Assembly: GCA_023423475.1 (NCBI GenBank)
Contig: JAFAFN010000227.1
Span: 1 to 7,162 of the forward strand
Source: Actinomycetes bacterium
Lineage (GTDB): Bacteria > Actinomycetota > Acidimicrobiia > Acidimicrobiales > Microtrichaceae
Length of the DNA: 7,162 bases
Reading direction: 5' to 3'
How positions within the stretch are numbered: position 1 is the first letter of the stretch; every line of letters starts with the position of its first letter. The position numbers and the translations under genes were made by a program. Shown here piece after piece: positions 5,284 through 7,162 of the stretch. The notes below the pieces were generated by a model. That model was not told the origin of the DNA, did no database searches, and saw only the letters and a list, made by a program, of their open reading frames with translations.

Positions 5284-7076
5284 CCGGCGAGGAAACACTG
5301 CCGCCGCAGCGTGGTCCGCAGATCGAGGGCCACACCGACTTCGAGCCCATCGGACAAGGCGGTTCCGCCGAGGTGTTCCGGGCTCGGGAGATTGCCTTCG
5401 ATCGCTTGGTCGCGGTCAAGCTCTTCGGCGCTCGGCTCGATGGTGATGCGGCGGCGCGCGAGTTCCGTCGCGAATGCCTCGCGATCGGACAGGTCGGTGA
5501 CCATCCGTCGATCGTCCGCGTGTACTCCGCCGGATCGACCACCGACGGGCGTCCCTACCTGACGATGGAGCTGATGGAAGGCTCGTTCGCTGAGCAGGTC
5601 GCTGCCGGGCCACTCCCAGCGAAGGAGGTGCTCGCCATCGGCGTCGCGATATCCGACGCTGTCGCCGCCGCCCACCGCGCGGGTGTGCTGCACCGCGACA
5701 TCAAGCCGGCGAACGTCCTGCGGAACCGCTTCGGTGCACCGGTCCTGGCCGACTTCGGTGTGTCGCTCGTGGCGTCGAGCACGACCACCGAGTCGCAGCT
5801 CGGCCTGACGCTCGAGCATGCGGCACCCGAGGTGCTGCGCGGTCTGCCGTCCACGGAGCGCAGCGACGTCTACTCGTTGGCGTCGTGCCTCTTCCAGCTC
5901 TCGACGGGCTTTGCTCCGTTCGCTCAGCTCAGCCGAGAGCCGGGCGCTGTGCTCGTCAAGCTCGCGCATGAGCGCCCTCCCGATCCTGGTGCCGATGTGC
6001 TTCCACCAGAACTCGAGAGCGTCCTGCTCCCGGCCCTCGAGCGCGACCCTGAGCTCCGGCCGGCGTCTGCGGCGCTGTTCCGGGATGCGCTCGTCGCTGC
6101 GGCTTCTCGGCTCGATGGCACCGACCCGGCCGCGTCCGTTCAGGAGGTTCCCCGGCGCACGCGGCGCACTGCGGTGGCCGCCGCGGCGTGTGCATGTGTG
6201 GCGCTGCTCGGCGGTGGGCTCTGGTTTGCCTCGGCCCGCAGCACGGACATCGCCGAGAGCGCGATCGACGCCAGTGCGGTGGACGACAGAGACGGCGCGA
6301 CGGCAGGCCTGGACCCCGACGAGCTCATTCAGCAACTCAGCGTGATGGTCGGTGACGGCGCGCCAGAGGCACTCGGGCCGCACCGACAGTGCGTCACGGC
6401 GCAATTCGATCGTCTCCGCAGCGACGCGCTGTCAGCGATGGTGACCGGTGGGCCGGGGAGTCGGTCGAACATCGCGGCGATGCGCGACGCCTGGGCCGGT
6501 TGTGGCTTCGACTCCGCCAAGCTGGCGCCGTTCGTGGCTGCGGGCGACTACTCGAGCGCACCGCTCGACCTCGCCGACAACAAGCTCGAGTGCATCGAGA
6601 GTCGGTTGGCCGAGGGATATGCCGGTGACATCGCCGCGGTCGCGTCGCTCACGACCTCCGCCCAGTCGGCAATCCTTGACCGCTATGTCGACGATCAACT
6701 ATCGGCAGCCACGGCAGTGTGCAGCGATCCCGCAGAGTTGACGGCCGCGTTCGCCGAGCGGCTGCGATCCGATGGAGCCGACCCCGGGCTGGTGTCGCAG
6801 TTCGAGTCCTGCGCCCCGCAGGTGCTGCCGGTGCTAGGCCCGGACGAGATCGCCAGACTCGGTGTGGGATTGACGACCCTCGACGACGGCCCGCTCGCCG
6901 ATGCACAAGCAGGTGCCCGAGAGATGCTCGCGACGAACATCGTGTCGCTGGCATCGTCGGGCGGAGGTGGGGGAGTGCAGCTCGGAAGTGGACAATCGGT
7001 CGCTGCCGACGGCACTGCGCTGCCCGACGCACCGGACAGCTCTCCATCTGAGTACCCGACCTGCCCGCCGCTGTGA
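5280..7076 (+). CDS. Transmembrane serine/threonine protein kinase with a non-PASTA Cys-repeat ectodomain
   Basis: The product is 598 aa. The cytoplasmic Hanks-type kinase domain (about 20-278) has all the key parts: glycine loop G25-Q-G-G-S-A-E-V32, VAVK with K47, a helix-C glutamate (probably E65), catalytic HRDIKPAN at 138-145 with D140, K142 and N145, DFG at 158-160, A-P-E at 182-184, D196 of SDVYSLA and R260 in DPELRP. It should be an active kinase transferring phosphate from ATP to Ser/Thr. T177, just before the APE, is a plausible activation-loop autophosphorylation site. A basic patch (RRTRR, 292-296) precedes one transmembrane helix at about 298-317. The ectodomain (320-598) has cysteines at 371, 408, 438, 481 and 511, plus C595 near the end, in contexts QCV, GCGFD, ECI, VCSDP and ESCAP that match the upstream protein. 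A Gly/Ser-rich tail starts at about 558. No PASTA repeat is present. The gene overlaps its upstream neighbour by four bases. Ligand and substrates are unknown. Confidence 0.93.
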   Translation: MTGEETLPPQRGPQIEGHTDFEPIGQGGSAEVFRAREIAFDRLVAVKLFGARLDGDAAAREFRRECLAIGQVGDHPSIVRVYSAGSTTDGRPYLTMELMEGSFAEQVAAGPLPAKEVLAIGVAISDAVAAAHRAGVLHRDIKPANVLRNRFGAPVLADFGVSLVASSTTTESQLGLTLEHAAPEVLRGLPSTERSDVYSLASCLFQLSTGFAPFAQLSREPGAVLVKLAHERPPDPGADVLPPELESVLLPALERDPELRPASAALFRDALVAAASRLDGTDPAASVQEVPRRTRRTAVAAAACACVALLGGGLWFASARSTDIAESAIDASAVDDRDGATAGLDPDELIQQLSVMVGDGAPEALGPHRQCVTAQFDRLRSDALSAMVTGGPGSRSNIAAMRDAWAGCGFDSAKLAPFVAAGDYSSAPLDLADNKLECIESRLAEGYAGDIAAVASLTTSAQSAILDRYVDDQLSAATAVCSDPAELTAAFAERLRSDGADPGLVSQFESCAPQVLPVLGPDEIARLGVGLTTLDDGPLADAQAGAREMLATNIVSLASSGGGGGVQLGSGQSVAADGTALPDAPDSSPSEYPTCPPL

Positions 7077-7083
7077 GCGCGGC

Positions 7084-7099
7084 GGTCGATCGGTCGATC
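7084..7099 (+). repeat. Tandem 8-bp direct repeat GGTCGATC x2 between convergent genes
   Basis: Two exact adjacent copies of GGTCGATC fill most of the 21-nt gap after the kinase stop and run into the stop codon of the convergent gene. There is no stem plus T-tract, so it is not a recognisable terminator. It may be a chance or slippage repeat. Confidence 0.5.
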
Positions 7100-7162
7100 A
7101 GTACTCGGTGCGTGCCCTCAGGTCGCCGAGGGCGTCGTCGAGGCCCTCGAGCAGCGCATGCT
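7098..7162 (-). CDS. C-terminal fragment of an unidentified convergent protein (5' part off window)
   Basis: On the minus strand one frame reads HALLEGLDDALGDLRARTEY and then stops (TGA at 7100-7098). Nineteen of its 20 sense codons are standard in composition, with strong G/C preference at third positions. An alternative frame meets a stop within the fragment. The peptide looks like the end of an amphipathic helix. The length is too short for any assignment. It converges on the kinase gene with a gap of 21 nt. Confidence 0.6.
   Translation of the reverse strand, partial: HALLEGLDDALGDLRARTEY

Noticed and set aside
4935..6404. Minus-strand open frame of 489 codons
   Set aside because: It is antisense to the kinase, which has all catalytic motifs. 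Long antisense frames are expected in DNA with this GC bias.

Overview
This is high-GC DNA with strongly GC-biased third codon positions, GTG starts and short intergenic gaps. The gene content (DUF6777-like, RDD and receptor Ser/Thr kinase families) suggests an actinobacterium. The Cys-repeat secreted modules make me lean towards an Acidimicrobiia/Ilumatobacter-like lineage, but that is inference, because there is no rRNA or marker gene here.

Layout. A minus-strand gene (1316 down past position 1, C-terminus off the window) encodes a membrane-anchored protein with a DUF6777-like ectodomain followed by a probable beta-propeller start. A 226-nt divergent intergenic region (1317-1542) separates it from five plus-strand genes. 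This region is rich in inverted repeats: three copies of TGGGGAG/CTCCCCA can form mutually exclusive hairpins, and there is also a GGTTG-C-CAACC palindrome. The plus-strand genes in order are a secreted two-domain beta-sandwich protein (1543-2319), an RDD-family polytopic membrane protein (2355-3581), a lipoprotein with a Ser/Thr/Pro linker (3635-4330), a single-pass protein with a six-cysteine ectodomain (4390-5283), and a transmembrane Ser/Thr protein kinase (5280-7076) that overlaps the preceding gene by four bases. The last 65 bases hold the C-terminus of a convergent minus-strand gene.

How they may work together. Every complete product is predicted to be exported, lipid-anchored or membrane-embedded, and the only recognisable enzyme is the kinase. 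The kinase ectodomain is not built of PASTA repeats. It carries Cys-spaced helical modules that match those of the protein encoded just upstream (C-x-D-P-x-x-L-T and FESC motifs in both). The simplest reading is a cell-envelope sensing unit: a receptor kinase and a translationally coupled paralogous ectodomain protein, encoded with a lipoprotein, a secreted adhesin-like protein and a membrane protein. The ligand, the kinase substrate and any role for the divergent DUF6777-like gene are unknown.

No tRNA, rRNA, CRISPR array, insertion sequence or clear intrinsic terminator was seen. There is no gene-free stretch longer than 300 bases.
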